From Capnocytophaga felis (GTDB lineage: Bacteria; Bacteroidota; Bacteroidia; Flavobacteriales; Flavobacteriaceae), in contig NZ_BLBC01000012.1 in the NCBI RefSeq assembly GCF_009684755.1, forward strand, positions 1 to 64,000: DNA of 64,000 nucleotides, written 5' to 3'. The position numbers and the translations under genes are program-made. Shown here in pieces: positions 17,552 to 25,948 of this stretch. The first letter of the stretch is position 1. Each line of letters starts with the position of its first letter. The notes under the pieces are model-generated. The model saw nothing but the letters and a program-made list of their open reading frames with translations, was not told where the DNA came from and searched no databases.

Positions 17552-17995
17552 TTATTTTTGCCCCCTTTCATATAAATATCTATAAATAAGCTTAGTAACT
17601 ATTTCAATTTCTTTCAAAATTTCTTGTTTGCTTTCCAACTTTGAAAATTCGCGATTTCGTAGCAGATTTTTAATCCTTACAAAATGAGTTCCGTAGGACA
17701 AAAGCACTTCGTCCGTTTTAAATTCATTGATTTTCAGTTCTTTTTCCGCAATCAGTAATCGGACGTATTTTGATAATTTCAGATTCAGCCTTTGAGCGTT
17801 TTCGTTTACTTTTTGGTATTCTTTTGGGGTGAGCCGTACAGAAATCAATTTTGAAAAAAGAGGCGCATTTTTCCTTGCCAGTCCTCCTTTCCTACCGATA
17901 TCCCGAAAATGATTTTTCCTTTTTTCTTCTGCATTTTTTTGCTCTTGATGCTCGAAAATTTGGGTGACAAATTCTTTTAAAAAATCCTGTTTCAT
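17552..17995 (-). CDS. MobA-like relaxosome accessory protein
   Basis: 147 residues from ATG 17995 (a TTG at 18055 in the same frame would add 20 residues, less likely). It contains a basic segment FRDIGRKGGLARKNAP and then a ribbon-helix-helix-like stretch, SVRLTPKEYQKVNENAQRLNLKLSKYVRLLI, as in MobA/BmpH-type proteins that bind oriT. It is the first gene of the mobilization cassette and ends 12 nt before the relaxase. The non-coding stretch upstream is the natural place for oriT. Confidence 0.65.
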   Translation of the reverse strand: MKQDFLKEFVTQIFEHQEQKNAEEKRKNHFRDIGRKGGLARKNAPLFSKLISVRLTPKEYQKVNENAQRLNLKLSKYVRLLIAEKELKINEFKTDEVLLSYGTHFVRIKNLLRNREFSKLESKQEILKEIEIVTKLIYRYLYERGQK

Positions 17996-18055
17996 ATCGC
18001 TAATTATTAGATTATAGTTACTTACAATGTGTTTTCGACGATAGGAGAAAACCAA

Positions 18056-18381
18056 AAAGACCCATCCTCTACATTAAAGCCCCACGCTTTTTGTAAACAA
18101 TGGGTACTTTTTGCACTCAAAAACAAGCAAAACTTTTCCGTATAGGTTGCAGAAAGAAGAAGGGTTGGTTAAAAATTTTCTCTCTGCATTTGTTTTCTCT
18201 TGGCATCTTACCTTCTTACCAACAGATTGATTTCTCTAAGTTTTCCCTATTTTTAACTTCCTATCTTTTCCTACCTTCTTACCTATTTTTACCTAAAATT
18301 AAAATGAAACTACCTTTATAAACAATTGATAATAAGTATATTAATCTAATCAAGGCAAGCAGGTAACTTAGGTAAGAGGAT
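18056..18381. other. gene-free interval, candidate oriT / regulatory region of the mobile element
   Basis: No convincing gene. It sits just upstream of the mob cassette. Visible structure: a short inverted repeat AAAGC-CCCAC-GCTTT (18076-18090), and several TTACC/GGTAA motifs: CTTACCTTCTTACC (18207-18220), CTACCTTCTTACC (18271-18283), and GGTAACTTAGGTAAGAGG near 18362-18379. These could be binding sites for MobA or for the HTH protein. No nic site could be recognised, so the oriT call rests on position. Confidence 0.3.
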
Positions 18382-19542
18382 TTACATAATTTCTATCTTC
18401 TTAGAAATGAGATATCCGTAAGTTTGTTTTTGCGGGTGTTTGATGCGTTTATATTTTTGACGCGTAAGAACTTTTCCGATTTTAATAATATTGAGTTTCA
18501 CCCTTAAATTTGTATTTACTATCAACATCACATCAGAAGCGGTGAGAAAATCTTCAATATTCTCGGATTTTTCGAAATACTTGTTGATAAACTCTTCTTC
18601 AAGGCTAATTGCGGAATATTTTTCATTCCGCCTTTCATTAATTTCAATGTCCTCGACTGTAAGTTCCGGATCGTAATTTTTTCTCTTAAAAGCATTGAAA
18701 TAAGCTTGTGACCAAACTTTATTTATATCAATTTCAGATGTATACGCAAAGTTTATTTTCGTCACTTCAAAAACGAGCCAGCGAACACTTCCCGTTTCAT
18801 CCGTTAGAAAGTCTGTACGGTTGGTAGAGCCAACAAACGAACAGATGCGTTCCAAAAGCTCTGCTTTTCGTCCGTACGGAAGACGAACGTTCACCGAACT
18901 CTTAGAAATAAATGATTTCAAGATGTTTATGTCTGCCTTAGAAAGTACTGCCTGTTCGTCCAAATTGCAGATAAGATTTTTGCAAATCGCAATGATACCA
19001 TCTTTATCCACCGAGATATTTTCAGTATAATACGGTAACAGCTCGGGTGGTGTAAGAAAACGTAAAAAAAAGGATTTAACTGTGTTCTGCTCCGATGTAA
19101 GCACTATGCATTGTTTGTTGATATATCCTTTTTTGAATACACAAAGTACAGCCCGTGTAAGCCACTTTTCCAGATGATAACGGAAAAGCGGGTCATTATC
19201 GGTGGAGATGTAGCTTGCTAGAACTCCGATAGCATCAAAATTGTCCCATTCGGGGAGGTTCTCAAAGTATTCCTCAAGTGGATTGTACTGCGGAATAAAG
19301 TGACTTCGCAAAAGAATTTCCAACTTTGCTAACGTAATTTCTATCCCTGACTGGGAAAGTTCTATCAATAACGAATTGATATTGAGAATTTCCCAGTTTT
19401 TGGGATTTTCCCTAAGCTGAATTTCATATTCCAGAGCAATGCTATTGTACCTGATGTTGTATTTTTTGTTTAGGTAAGCTATCGCTCGGTCATATATGGT
19501 CTGACCAGCACTGGAAGAATGATAAAGTTTAGTTTCTTTCAT
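18382..19542 (-). CDS. VapE/VirE-family (virulence-associated E) ATPase with altered P-loop
   Basis: 386 residues of the VapE family (a helicase-like ATPase often next to mobilization genes in Bacteroidetes elements). Family features seen: an N-terminal helical part, NPLEEYFENLPEWD near residue 90, a Walker B-like NLDE (about residue 193), and RLPYGRKAELLERICSFVGSTN...FLTDETGSVRWLVFEV, the arginine-finger/sensor region. The P-loop position reads SEQNTVKS (residues 150-157): the Lys-Ser is kept but the preceding glycine is Val155, so nucleotide binding may be impaired. A C-terminal winged-helix-like tail follows. It lies 2 nt downstream of the HTH gene, so the two are co-transcribed. Likely role: replication or maintenance of the element. 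Confidence 0.75.
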   Translation of the reverse strand: MKETKLYHSSSAGQTIYDRAIAYLNKKYNIRYNSIALEYEIQLRENPKNWEILNINSLLIELSQSGIEITLAKLEILLRSHFIPQYNPLEEYFENLPEWDNFDAIGVLASYISTDNDPLFRYHLEKWLTRAVLCVFKKGYINKQCIVLTSEQNTVKSFFLRFLTPPELLPYYTENISVDKDGIIAICKNLICNLDEQAVLSKADINILKSFISKSSVNVRLPYGRKAELLERICSFVGSTNRTDFLTDETGSVRWLVFEVTKINFAYTSEIDINKVWSQAYFNAFKRKNYDPELTVEDIEINERRNEKYSAISLEEEFINKYFEKSENIEDFLTASDVMLIVNTNLRVKLNIIKIGKVLTRQKYKRIKHPQKQTYGYLISKKIEIM

Positions 19543-19544
19543 CT

Positions 19545-19862
19545 TTATTTGTTCCAGTGATTTACGATTTCGTTCTCAAAATCTTCGTCCTCCTGATTTT
19601 GACTTGATGAAAGAATGTAAGCAATCAAGTCTTCCCTCCTAAAATAAAGTTTTCGCTGTCCTTCTTTCCTGTATGCCTTTATCTTTCTCTGATGTTTCAG
19701 TTGGTAAAGATATTCTGGCTCAAGGTTAAGGAATAGGGCAGCCTCTTCCTTACTATAGAAAGGTTTGATTTCCAGTGAAAGTAACTGAATTATGGTTTCA
19801 TTAAATTTTTTTTGGTTTTCAGTAAGCAATAGGATTGCTTTTTCCAACACCTCTTTGTTCAT
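19545..19862 (-). CDS. helix-turn-helix DNA-binding protein, excisionase-like
   Basis: 105 residues. The middle part (about 36-90) fits the MerR-like/excisionase HTH fold: FYSKEEAALFLNLEPEYLYQLKHQRKIKAYRKEGQRKLYFRREDLIAYI in two overlapping parts, with the typical helix, turn, helix, wing, then a R-x-x-L-x-x-Y helix. The N-terminal helix may dimerise. Proteins of this kind regulate excision or transcription in Bacteroidetes integrative elements. Followed immediately by the VapE-type gene. Confidence 0.75.
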   Translation of the reverse strand: MNKEVLEKAILLLTENQKKFNETIIQLLSLEIKPFYSKEEAALFLNLEPEYLYQLKHQRKIKAYRKEGQRKLYFRREDLIAYILSSSQNQEDEDFENEIVNHWNK

Positions 19863-20020
19863 TATTTCTGATATTTTAATGGTTTCGGAGCAAAAGTATC
19901 GTGAAATAAATAAGGCAGAAAAACCTGAAGAAGATATTTTTAAATAATTTACTAACCTCTTAAAATCAATATTTTACAATAGGAATATTAATTTAAAACT
20001 GATGTGATTCGGGTTAAAAA

Positions 20021-20911
20021 TTATGCTTTTTTCCAAATGTTATTATGGTAAGCATTAAAATTCTGAGGAGTTATAGGATTTTCTTTGGGATTACCTTTCT
20101 TGTCGACTGAGAGTACAATTTCATTTAAAAGTTCGGCTACTTTTTGAGACGTTTCAAATCCCTTTGTTTTCGATTCGTAATCCTCAAAAACAGATGTATA
20201 TTTTGCAAAAAAGTTAAAAATAGACTCTACTCCCAAACCATTTTTGGCTTTATTGATAAATTCTATCTTACATAAAACTTTTTGTTTTGCGAAAAATGAA
20301 GATAAATTTTCTTTTGAATCCTTGGTTTGTTTTATACCATACAAATTGATTATATCCTCAACAGATTCTTTTTTCTCAAAAATTTGAAAAGGATAATGAC
20401 CTTCTCTTTCCGCTTCTATGTGAGTAATATTAGTTGTGTTATACGTCTTTTGAAATGAAAAATTATTGTTTGTAGTGTTGGTGATTAGAAAATTATTTAT
20501 GGGTGGTGTATCAACTTTTTCAACCTTTGTTTCTTGAAATTTAAAATGTTCTTGATACGGTTTTTTATAAAAATTTAAAAAAACTTTTAAAGGCTTGAAA
20601 GGAGTGTCCATTTTGTATTCAATTACAATGAATATGTAACATTTTAACATAATGGACAAAAAAGTGCTTAAGTATATATTATTGGTCAAAAAATTTTTAA
20701 AAACCCAAAAACTTATTGTAATTCCTACAAATAGTAATAAAAGCAATGATACTATTAACAACCTATTCCGATTCCACGTTCCATACCAAGCAAATCGCTC
20801 TTTCGTACAAAAGTTTACTATTAATGGCTCAATAGCAAAGAGAACTCTCCCTATCAGATACACAATGCAAAAAAGGTCTACAACAAGAAAGATGGAGAAA
20901 AAAGTTTTCAT
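20021..20911 (-). CDS. unknown membrane protein of the mobile element
   Basis: 296 residues with three hydrophobic segments in the first 100 (about 5-27, 50-72 and 78-98), then a Thr/Asn-rich linker (TTNNNFSFQKTYNTTN region) and a hydrophilic C-terminal domain of about 130 residues. I do not recognise it. A -7 type TAATTTTG (complement of 20929-20936) precedes it, with no clear -33. It is the last gene before tRNA-Met and, by position and strand, probably belongs to the mobile element. Confidence 0.5.
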   Translation of the reverse strand: MKTFFSIFLVVDLFCIVYLIGRVLFAIEPLIVNFCTKERFAWYGTWNRNRLLIVSLLLLLFVGITISFWVFKNFLTNNIYLSTFLSIMLKCYIFIVIEYKMDTPFKPLKVFLNFYKKPYQEHFKFQETKVEKVDTPPINNFLITNTTNNNFSFQKTYNTTNITHIEAEREGHYPFQIFEKKESVEDIINLYGIKQTKDSKENLSSFFAKQKVLCKIEFINKAKNGLGVESIFNFFAKYTSVFEDYESKTKGFETSQKVAELLNEIVLSVDKKGNPKENPITPQNFNAYHNNIWKKA

Positions 20912-21002
20912 AATATATAAGTTTGAGGCAAAATTAAAAATAAACTATTATAAGATAAAATGAAGAATATTTGTTCGTCAAATGTTCGTCGCAGAAACAA
21001 AA

Positions 21003-21031
21003 AAGCACTTACAATTTATTTGTAAGTGCTT
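21003..21031 (-). terminator. intrinsic terminator of tRNA-Met
   Basis: Perfect 12-bp stem AAGCACTTACAA / TTGTAAGTGCTT with a 5-nt loop; on the minus strand it is followed by a T-rich run. It lies 12 nt past the 3' end of the tRNA gene. Confidence 0.85.
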
Positions 21032-21042
21032 GATTTTCTTTG

Positions 21043-21116
21043 TGGTCCCAGCTGGGCTCGAACCAGCGACCACCTGATTATGAGTCAGGTGCTCTAACCA
21101 ACTGAGCTATGAGACC
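21043..21116 (-). tRNA. tRNA with CAU anticodon, probably elongator tRNA-Met
   Basis: 74 nt, full cloverleaf: acceptor GGTCTCA paired with TGGGACC (one G-U), D-arm AGCTCAGTTGGTTAGAGC, anticodon stem CCTGA/TCAGG with loop CTCATAA (anticodon CAT), T-arm GCTGG-TTCGAGC-CCAGC, discriminator A, CCA not encoded. CAU could also belong to tRNA-Ile2 (lysidine-modified); the acceptor and arms look more like elongator Met. Its 3' end faces the mobile element, as expected if tRNA served as the integration site, but no duplicated 3' end was found. Confidence 0.9.
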
Positions 21117-21241
21117 CGTCCGTTTCAGACAGGTGCAAAAATACAACTAATTTTCTTTCACACAAAATTTTTCTGAAAAAATAAAATAAAAATTCAAAAT
21201 CAGAAAATATGTTTTTATGCAAAATTCTGGTTATTAAAATG

Positions 21242-22213
21242 TTATAATTTGTTTTTGTTCATTATTTCCGTGCAGAATTGTAATGCTCTTTTTTCATTAT
21301 AGTACACATTTTCGCTGTCGTAGAACGCTACGTGACCACCATATTGGGGAGTTTCCAAATAAAAATGAGGTGTTTTTTCAGCAATTTCATACGGAAAACA
21401 ACTTCGGGAAAGAAACGAATCATTTTGAGCGTTCAGTATTAAAGTTGGTTTTCCAATCCGACTCAAAACAGCAAGTGAACTGCATTTCTCGTAATAATCC
21501 GCTGCATCAGCAAAACCATTTAATTTGGAAGTATATAAATCATCAAAATCTTTCAATGTCTTTACTGAATTTATCTCAGAAATTATCATTTTATCAGGAA
21601 ATTGTTTGAATTTTTCTCTGACTTTCTTTTTCAATGTAATCAGAAATCGTTGAGCGTAAATCCAATTCCTTCTTTGATGTAATTTTTCTGAAGAACCTTT
21701 CAAATCACAAGGTGTAGAAACTGCAACTATCGTCTTCACTTCTTCCGGAAGTTGATGTGTGCCTGCATAAAACAAACTGATATTTCCTCCCATACTAAAC
21801 CCTTTTATTACAATCTCAGTATATCCAAGCTCAATGACGTGCTTTACAACTTCTTCCAAATCAGAAGATTTTCCCGAATGATAGGTTGAAAGCAAACGAT
21901 TATCTTCACCGCTGCATCCTCTGAAATTCATCGCACAGGTATCAAAACCATTTTGGTTGAACAGTTTTGCAGTTCCTAAAACGTAAGGTCGTTGGGCAGA
22001 ACCTTCCAAACCGTGCAAAATGACAATACATCGGTTTGTTTTTTGAGAAGAATAGCTCCAATCAACATCCAAGAAGTCTCCGTCAGGCAATTCCAATCGC
22101 TCTCTTTTTTGAGTTATGCCCGATATTCTTCTGATTTTTCCGGAATAGATGGTGGCAATATCCGTTTGCCGAAATAAAAACGGTGGTTTGTATGCAGACT
22201 GAACAATAGGCAT
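21242..22213 (-). CDS. YheT-type alpha/beta hydrolase
   Basis: 323 residues of the YheT/UPF0017 alpha/beta-hydrolase group. Opening segment QSAYKPPFLFRQTDIATIY is typical of the group. Oxyanion-hole region ILHGLEGSAQRPY; nucleophile elbow GFSMGGN; acid in NAQNDSFLS; base in GGHVAF. Cytoplasmic, with no signal peptide. The family has esterase-like activity but the physiological substrate is unsettled. A -7 box TATTTTTG (complement of 22236-22243) lies 23 nt upstream of the ATG. Transcribed divergently from the GH20 gene. Confidence 0.85.
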   Translation of the reverse strand: MPIVQSAYKPPFLFRQTDIATIYSGKIRRISGITQKRERLELPDGDFLDVDWSYSSQKTNRCIVILHGLEGSAQRPYVLGTAKLFNQNGFDTCAMNFRGCSGEDNRLLSTYHSGKSSDLEEVVKHVIELGYTEIVIKGFSMGGNISLFYAGTHQLPEEVKTIVAVSTPCDLKGSSEKLHQRRNWIYAQRFLITLKKKVREKFKQFPDKMIISEINSVKTLKDFDDLYTSKLNGFADAADYYEKCSSLAVLSRIGKPTLILNAQNDSFLSRSCFPYEIAEKTPHFYLETPQYGGHVAFYDSENVYYNEKRALQFCTEIMNKNKL

Positions 22214-22287
22214 TTTTATTTGATTTTGAATACCGCAAAAATAACAAAAGAATTAGGTTTTTTTGTAGAAAAAAAGTACTTTCGCTG

Positions 22288-24600
22288 ATGAATAAATATT
22301 CAAAAATGATGAAAAAATTGCTTCTCCCATTTATTTTACTGGTTTTTGGTTGTCAAAGTTCAAAAGAAATTACTTTTACAGAAAAAGATATTAGCATTAT
22401 TCCCAAACCTCAAAGTATTTCTATTTCAGAAGGTTATTTTGAATTCAATTCGCAAACAACCTTTGTTGTTTCTGATACACTCCAAAATGTAGCAAGGTTG
22501 CTTACCGAAAAATTCCAAAAAGTTTCGGGGTGGGATTTAAAAATAACAAACAAATCTCCAAAAAACAATTTTGTTGCTCTGGAATTTGATAAATCTCTCC
22601 CAAAAGAAGGTTATAAATTCAATTCTGACAGTGAAAAAATAGTGATAAAAGCTTCTGACCGCAACGGATTTGTATATGCTTTGCAAACCCTTCGTCAGTT
22701 ACTTCCTGATGAAATTGAAAGCACAAAATCCATTCAAAAACAGTGGATTGTACCTTCTGTAACTATCGAAGATAAACCACAATATCTTTGGCGGGGCTTA
22801 ATGATTGATGTGGCAAGGCATTTTTTTCCAAAAGAATATATTCTGAAAACTATTGACCGAATGGCGATGCTCAAACTCAACACCTTTCATTTTCATTTGA
22901 TTGACAATGAAGGCTGGCGTATCGAGATTAAAAAATATCCCAAACTTACTCAGGTCGGGGCGTGGCGGGTAAATCAGGAAGAGAAACATTGGAATGCTCG
23001 AACCACAAATCCGCCTGATGCTAAAGGCACATACGGAGGTTTTTACACTCAGGAAGAAATTAAAGAAATTGTAACGTATGCCCAAGAAAGAGGTATTACA
23101 GTAATCCCTGAAATTGAAATGCCTGCCCACGTAATGAGTGCCATCGCTGCTTATCCGGAGCTTTCTTGCCACAAACGTCCTATCGGCGTTCCGTCAGGGG
23201 GTGTTTGGCCAATTACGGATATTTATTGTGCCGGACAAGATGAAACTTTCTCTTTTTTAGAAGACGTTCTCTCGGAAGTAATGAACTTATTCCCAAGTAA
23301 ATACATTCATATTGGAGGAGATGAAGCAACGCATACCGAATGGGAAAAATGCCCCAAATGCCTACAACGAATGAAAACGCACAAACTTAAAAATGCTCAC
23401 GAACTGCAAAGTTATTTCATTAAACGAATTGATAACTTTCTGGTTGCCAATGGCAGAAGGTTAGTTGGTTGGGATGAAATCATTGAAGGCGGTTTGCCTT
23501 CGCAAGCTGTTGTGATGAATTGGCGTGGCATTGAAATTGGTAAAAAAGCCATTGAACAAGGACACGAAGTTGTTCTCACAAGTGATTGTTATATAGACCA
23601 ATATCAAGGGCTTCCTGATAATGAGCCGCTTGCCATTGGTGGATATTTGCCTTTGAATAAAATTTATAACTATTCGCTTCATAAAGAGGAGCTAACAAAA
23701 GAACAACAAAAACAAATTTTAGGTTCACAGGCAAATCTTTGGGCAGAATATATTCCTAACGAAAAACATTCCGAATATATGATTTTTCCGAGACTTTTAG
23801 CCCTCTCGGAAATTGTTTGGACAGCTTCGGATTTGAAAGATTGGGACGATTTTATGAACAGAGTTCAACAAAAACTTCCCCGATTAGAATTGATGAATAT
23901 CAATTACGCCAAATCAATGTACCAAGTATCTTCTAAAATTGAAAATCAAGAAAATAAAGTTTCTGTTACATTGAGCAGCGAATTGCCCAACGCCGACATT
24001 CGTTATTCTTTAAATAATGATATATTAAAATCGGAAAAATACACAAAACCTATCGAAATAGATAAAACCACAACGCTGAAAGCTGCCGTTTTCTTTGATG
24101 AGAAACCTAATGAAGTGATTTATACCAATACCATTGTGTTCCATAAAGCAATAGGAAAAAAAGTTACATACAATCCTGTTTATCACAAGAGTTACCAAGG
24201 ACAAGGCGATGGCACACTGACCAACATCGTGCGTGGCACCAAGAATTTCCACGACAAAGAATGGCTTGCTTGGTTAGTAAACAATGCTTCCGTTGTAATT
24301 GATTTGGAAGAAAATACAGAAATTGAAAAGGTGATTGTAGGAGCGATGGAAAATCAGGGTTCTGGCATTTATTTCCCAACAAAAATAGAACTTTCCGTTT
24401 CTTCTGACGGAAAAAATTACATTAAAATCAATGAAATTAGCCATCCGCACGCTTCTAACGGATATGCCGTTTTAAAAGATTTCAACTTTGAATTTGAAAA
24501 GCAAAAGGTTCGTTTTGTAAAATTAGAAATTCAAAACTTGGGGCATCCGCCCAAAGGAGGCGACTCTTGGATGTTTATTGATGAAATTCAAATCTTCTAA
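22288..24600 (+). CDS. GH20 beta-N-acetylhexosaminidase lipoprotein
   Basis: 770 residues. Lipoprotein signal ends LLVFGC. An N-terminal GH20b domain (about 35-160) is followed by the GH20 TIM barrel (about 165-510) with the catalytic pair D345-E346 in HIGGDEATHTEW, the substrate-binding W in LWRGLMIDVARHF, and LWAEYI near the barrel end. C-terminal parts include a chitobiase/FN3-like segment (about 545-620) and an F5/8-type-C-like carbohydrate-binding module (about 635-770). It removes terminal beta-GlcNAc/GalNAc from glycans at the outer membrane, fitting an organism that feeds on host glycans. ATG 22309 (MKKLLLPF) is an alternative start that gives a more typical signal peptide. No GTAAC operator precedes it. 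Confidence 0.9.
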   Translation: MNKYSKMMKKLLLPFILLVFGCQSSKEITFTEKDISIIPKPQSISISEGYFEFNSQTTFVVSDTLQNVARLLTEKFQKVSGWDLKITNKSPKNNFVALEFDKSLPKEGYKFNSDSEKIVIKASDRNGFVYALQTLRQLLPDEIESTKSIQKQWIVPSVTIEDKPQYLWRGLMIDVARHFFPKEYILKTIDRMAMLKLNTFHFHLIDNEGWRIEIKKYPKLTQVGAWRVNQEEKHWNARTTNPPDAKGTYGGFYTQEEIKEIVTYAQERGITVIPEIEMPAHVMSAIAAYPELSCHKRPIGVPSGGVWPITDIYCAGQDETFSFLEDVLSEVMNLFPSKYIHIGGDEATHTEWEKCPKCLQRMKTHKLKNAHELQSYFIKRIDNFLVANGRRLVGWDEIIEGGLPSQAVVMNWRGIEIGKKAIEQGHEVVLTSDCYIDQYQGLPDNEPLAIGGYLPLNKIYNYSLHKEELTKEQQKQILGSQANLWAEYIPNEKHSEYMIFPRLLALSEIVWTASDLKDWDDFMNRVQQKLPRLELMNINYAKSMYQVSSKIENQENKVSVTLSSELPNADIRYSLNNDILKSEKYTKPIEIDKTTTLKAAVFFDEKPNEVIYTNTIVFHKAIGKKVTYNPVYHKSYQGQGDGTLTNIVRGTKNFHDKEWLAWLVNNASVVIDLEENTEIEKVIVGAMENQGSGIYFPTKIELSVSSDGKNYIKINEISHPHASNGYAVLKDFNFEFEKQKVRFVKLEIQNLGHPPKGGDSWMFIDEIQIF

Positions 24601-24603
24601 CAT

Positions 24604-24645
24604 AAAAAAACAGGTCGTATGATTTTACTCGTGCGACCTGTTTTT
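24604..24645. terminator. bidirectional terminator between GH20 and PhnA genes
   Basis: A7, stem CAGGTCGTA / TGCGACCTG (one T-G pair) around a 12-nt loop, then T5. Placed between two convergent genes and able to serve both. Confidence 0.8.
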
Positions 24646-24660
24646 CTTTAATGAAGGATT

Positions 24661-25239
24661 TTAAACTTTCTTAACGTATTGTGTTACAATCACGATTTGT
24701 TGCCCATCAACTTTTCCTTCAATATATTGTGCATTTTCACGGTCTAATGAAATTTTCCGAACTACAGTTCCTTGCTTGGCAACCATACTTGACCCTTTTA
24801 CTTTTAAATCTTTTATCAAAACGACATTATCACCAGCTTGCAGAATGGTTCCGTTGCTGTCACGGTGAATAATTTTTTCACTTTCATCTAAGTGGTCATC
24901 TGAAGCTTTCGCAAAAGCGAGTTCCTCATCGTCTAAGTACATCATATTGAGCAAATCTAGCGACCAACCTTCGCCTTTCAGTTTGTTTAGCATTCGCCAC
25001 GCAACTGCTTTTACGGCTCGGTGTTCACTCCACATACTGTCGTTCAAACATCGCCAATGATTGCTGTCAAGCTCTGCATTGCCTTCAATCTGTGAAATGC
25101 ACGTTTGACAAGCCAACAGGCTTCCGTCTAATCCGCCTGTACTTGTGGGAGGTACTTCATAAATTTCTAAATTGTTTGTTGCTCCGCATAATTCGCAGGT
25201 ATTCCCGCTACGTTTTTTTAATTCTTGAAGTAAATTCAT
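24661..25239 (-). CDS. PhnA/YjdM-family zinc-ribbon protein
   Basis: 192 residues. The N-terminal zinc ribbon has CELC (about residue 15) and CQTC (about residue 45). The C-terminal domain contains DSNGTILQAGDNVVLIKDLKVKGSS, the hallmark of the PhnA/YjdM family. Despite the historical name, the family is not shown to cleave phosphonates; the role is unclear. Cytoplasmic. Strong promoter on the minus strand (25261-25292). Confidence 0.85.
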   Translation of the reverse strand: MNLLQELKKRSGNTCELCGATNNLEIYEVPPTSTGGLDGSLLACQTCISQIEGNAELDSNHWRCLNDSMWSEHRAVKAVAWRMLNKLKGEGWSLDLLNMMYLDDEELAFAKASDDHLDESEKIIHRDSNGTILQAGDNVVLIKDLKVKGSSMVAKQGTVVRKISLDRENAQYIEGKVDGQQIVIVTQYVKKV

Positions 25240-25252
25240 CTGAAAATTTTAT

Positions 25253-25268
25253 TAACTTTGCAAAGTTA
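25253..25268. promoter_or_regulatory. 16-bp palindrome holding two head-to-head -7 boxes
   Basis: TAACTTTGCAAAGTTA is a perfect palindrome, so TAACTTTG (a TAnnTTTG box) is presented on both strands: plus 25253-25260 toward the SCO gene, minus 25261-25268 toward phnA. Only the minus side has a well-placed -33 element. Confidence 0.6.
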
Positions 25269-25292
25269 CATTTTTCTGAAAAAAATGACAAA
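25261..25292 (-). promoter_or_regulatory. promoter of the PhnA-family gene
   Basis: Minus strand TTTG (complement of 25289-25292), 20-nt spacer, TAACTTTG (complement of 25261-25268). ATG at 25239 is 22 nt downstream of the box. Confidence 0.7.
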
Positions 25293-25325
25293 AAACGATT
25301 TTAAATAAATTTGAATTACACGATT

Positions 25326-25928
25326 ATGACAAAAAAAAATCATTTTCTTTGTGCTTTATGCTTTTTGCTACTTTCAATAAGTTGTTCTGATTCTAAATTA
25401 GTTACCATTGGGAAGGCTCCAAAATTTTCTTTTACGAATCAGAATAATCAAACGATTTCCAATAAAGATTATGAAGGAAAAGTTTACGTTGTGGATTTTT
25501 TCTTCACTACTTGCCCAACTATCTGTCCAATAATGACTTCAAGTATGGTAAAAGTACAGAATGCTCTTGAGGGGAAAAACGTCGGTTTTGCATCGTTTTC
25601 AATCAATCCTGAAAATGACACGCCCGAAGTTCTGAAAGAATACGCCAAACAACACGGAATCACAAGTCCGCATTGGCATTTGCTTACGGGCGATGAAAAA
25701 GCGATTTATGATTTGGCAAATAACGGCTTTAATCTTCACGCACAAAATAACGCCAAAGGATTGGACGGATTTGAACACTCGGGGCTTTTTGCATTGGTTG
25801 ACCAAAAAGGAAATATCGTTTCACGCAAAGACGCCGATGGAAATCCGTTGATTTACTATAATGGGTTGGAAGGCAGAGAAATTGAAATGTTGATAGAGGA
25901 CATCAAGCTACTTATTGGCACGCCTTAA
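25326..25928 (+). CDS. SCO1/SenC-family copper chaperone lipoprotein
   Basis: 200 residues from ATG 25326; a TTG at 25311 in frame would add five residues but is a weaker start. Lipoprotein signal LSISC (Cys20). Thioredoxin-like fold with the SCO copper site: C63-P-T-I-C67 in FFFTTCPTICPIMT and His151 in GFEHSGLF. It delivers copper to the CuA centre of cytochrome oxidase or acts as a periplasmic thiol reductase. No oxidase genes are in the window. A possible -7 box (25253-25260) is shared with the phnA promoter palindrome. Confidence 0.88.
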   Translation: MTKKNHFLCALCFLLLSISCSDSKLVTIGKAPKFSFTNQNNQTISNKDYEGKVYVVDFFFTTCPTICPIMTSSMVKVQNALEGKNVGFASFSINPENDTPEVLKEYAKQHGITSPHWHLLTGDEKAIYDLANNGFNLHAQNNAKGLDGFEHSGLFALVDQKGNIVSRKDADGNPLIYYNGLEGREIEMLIEDIKLLIGTP

Positions 25929-25948
25929 TCTTGATTATCATTTCCTCA

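Noticed and set aside
21043..21065. Duplicate of the tRNA-Met 3' end as att site in 15-21 kb
   Set aside because: Looked for GGTCCCAGCTGGG-like sequence by eye and found none; absence is not proven without a search.
22277..22284. TACTTTCG as promoter of the GH20 gene
   Set aside because: Imperfect box, no -33 at normal distance and only 3 nt from ATG 22288.
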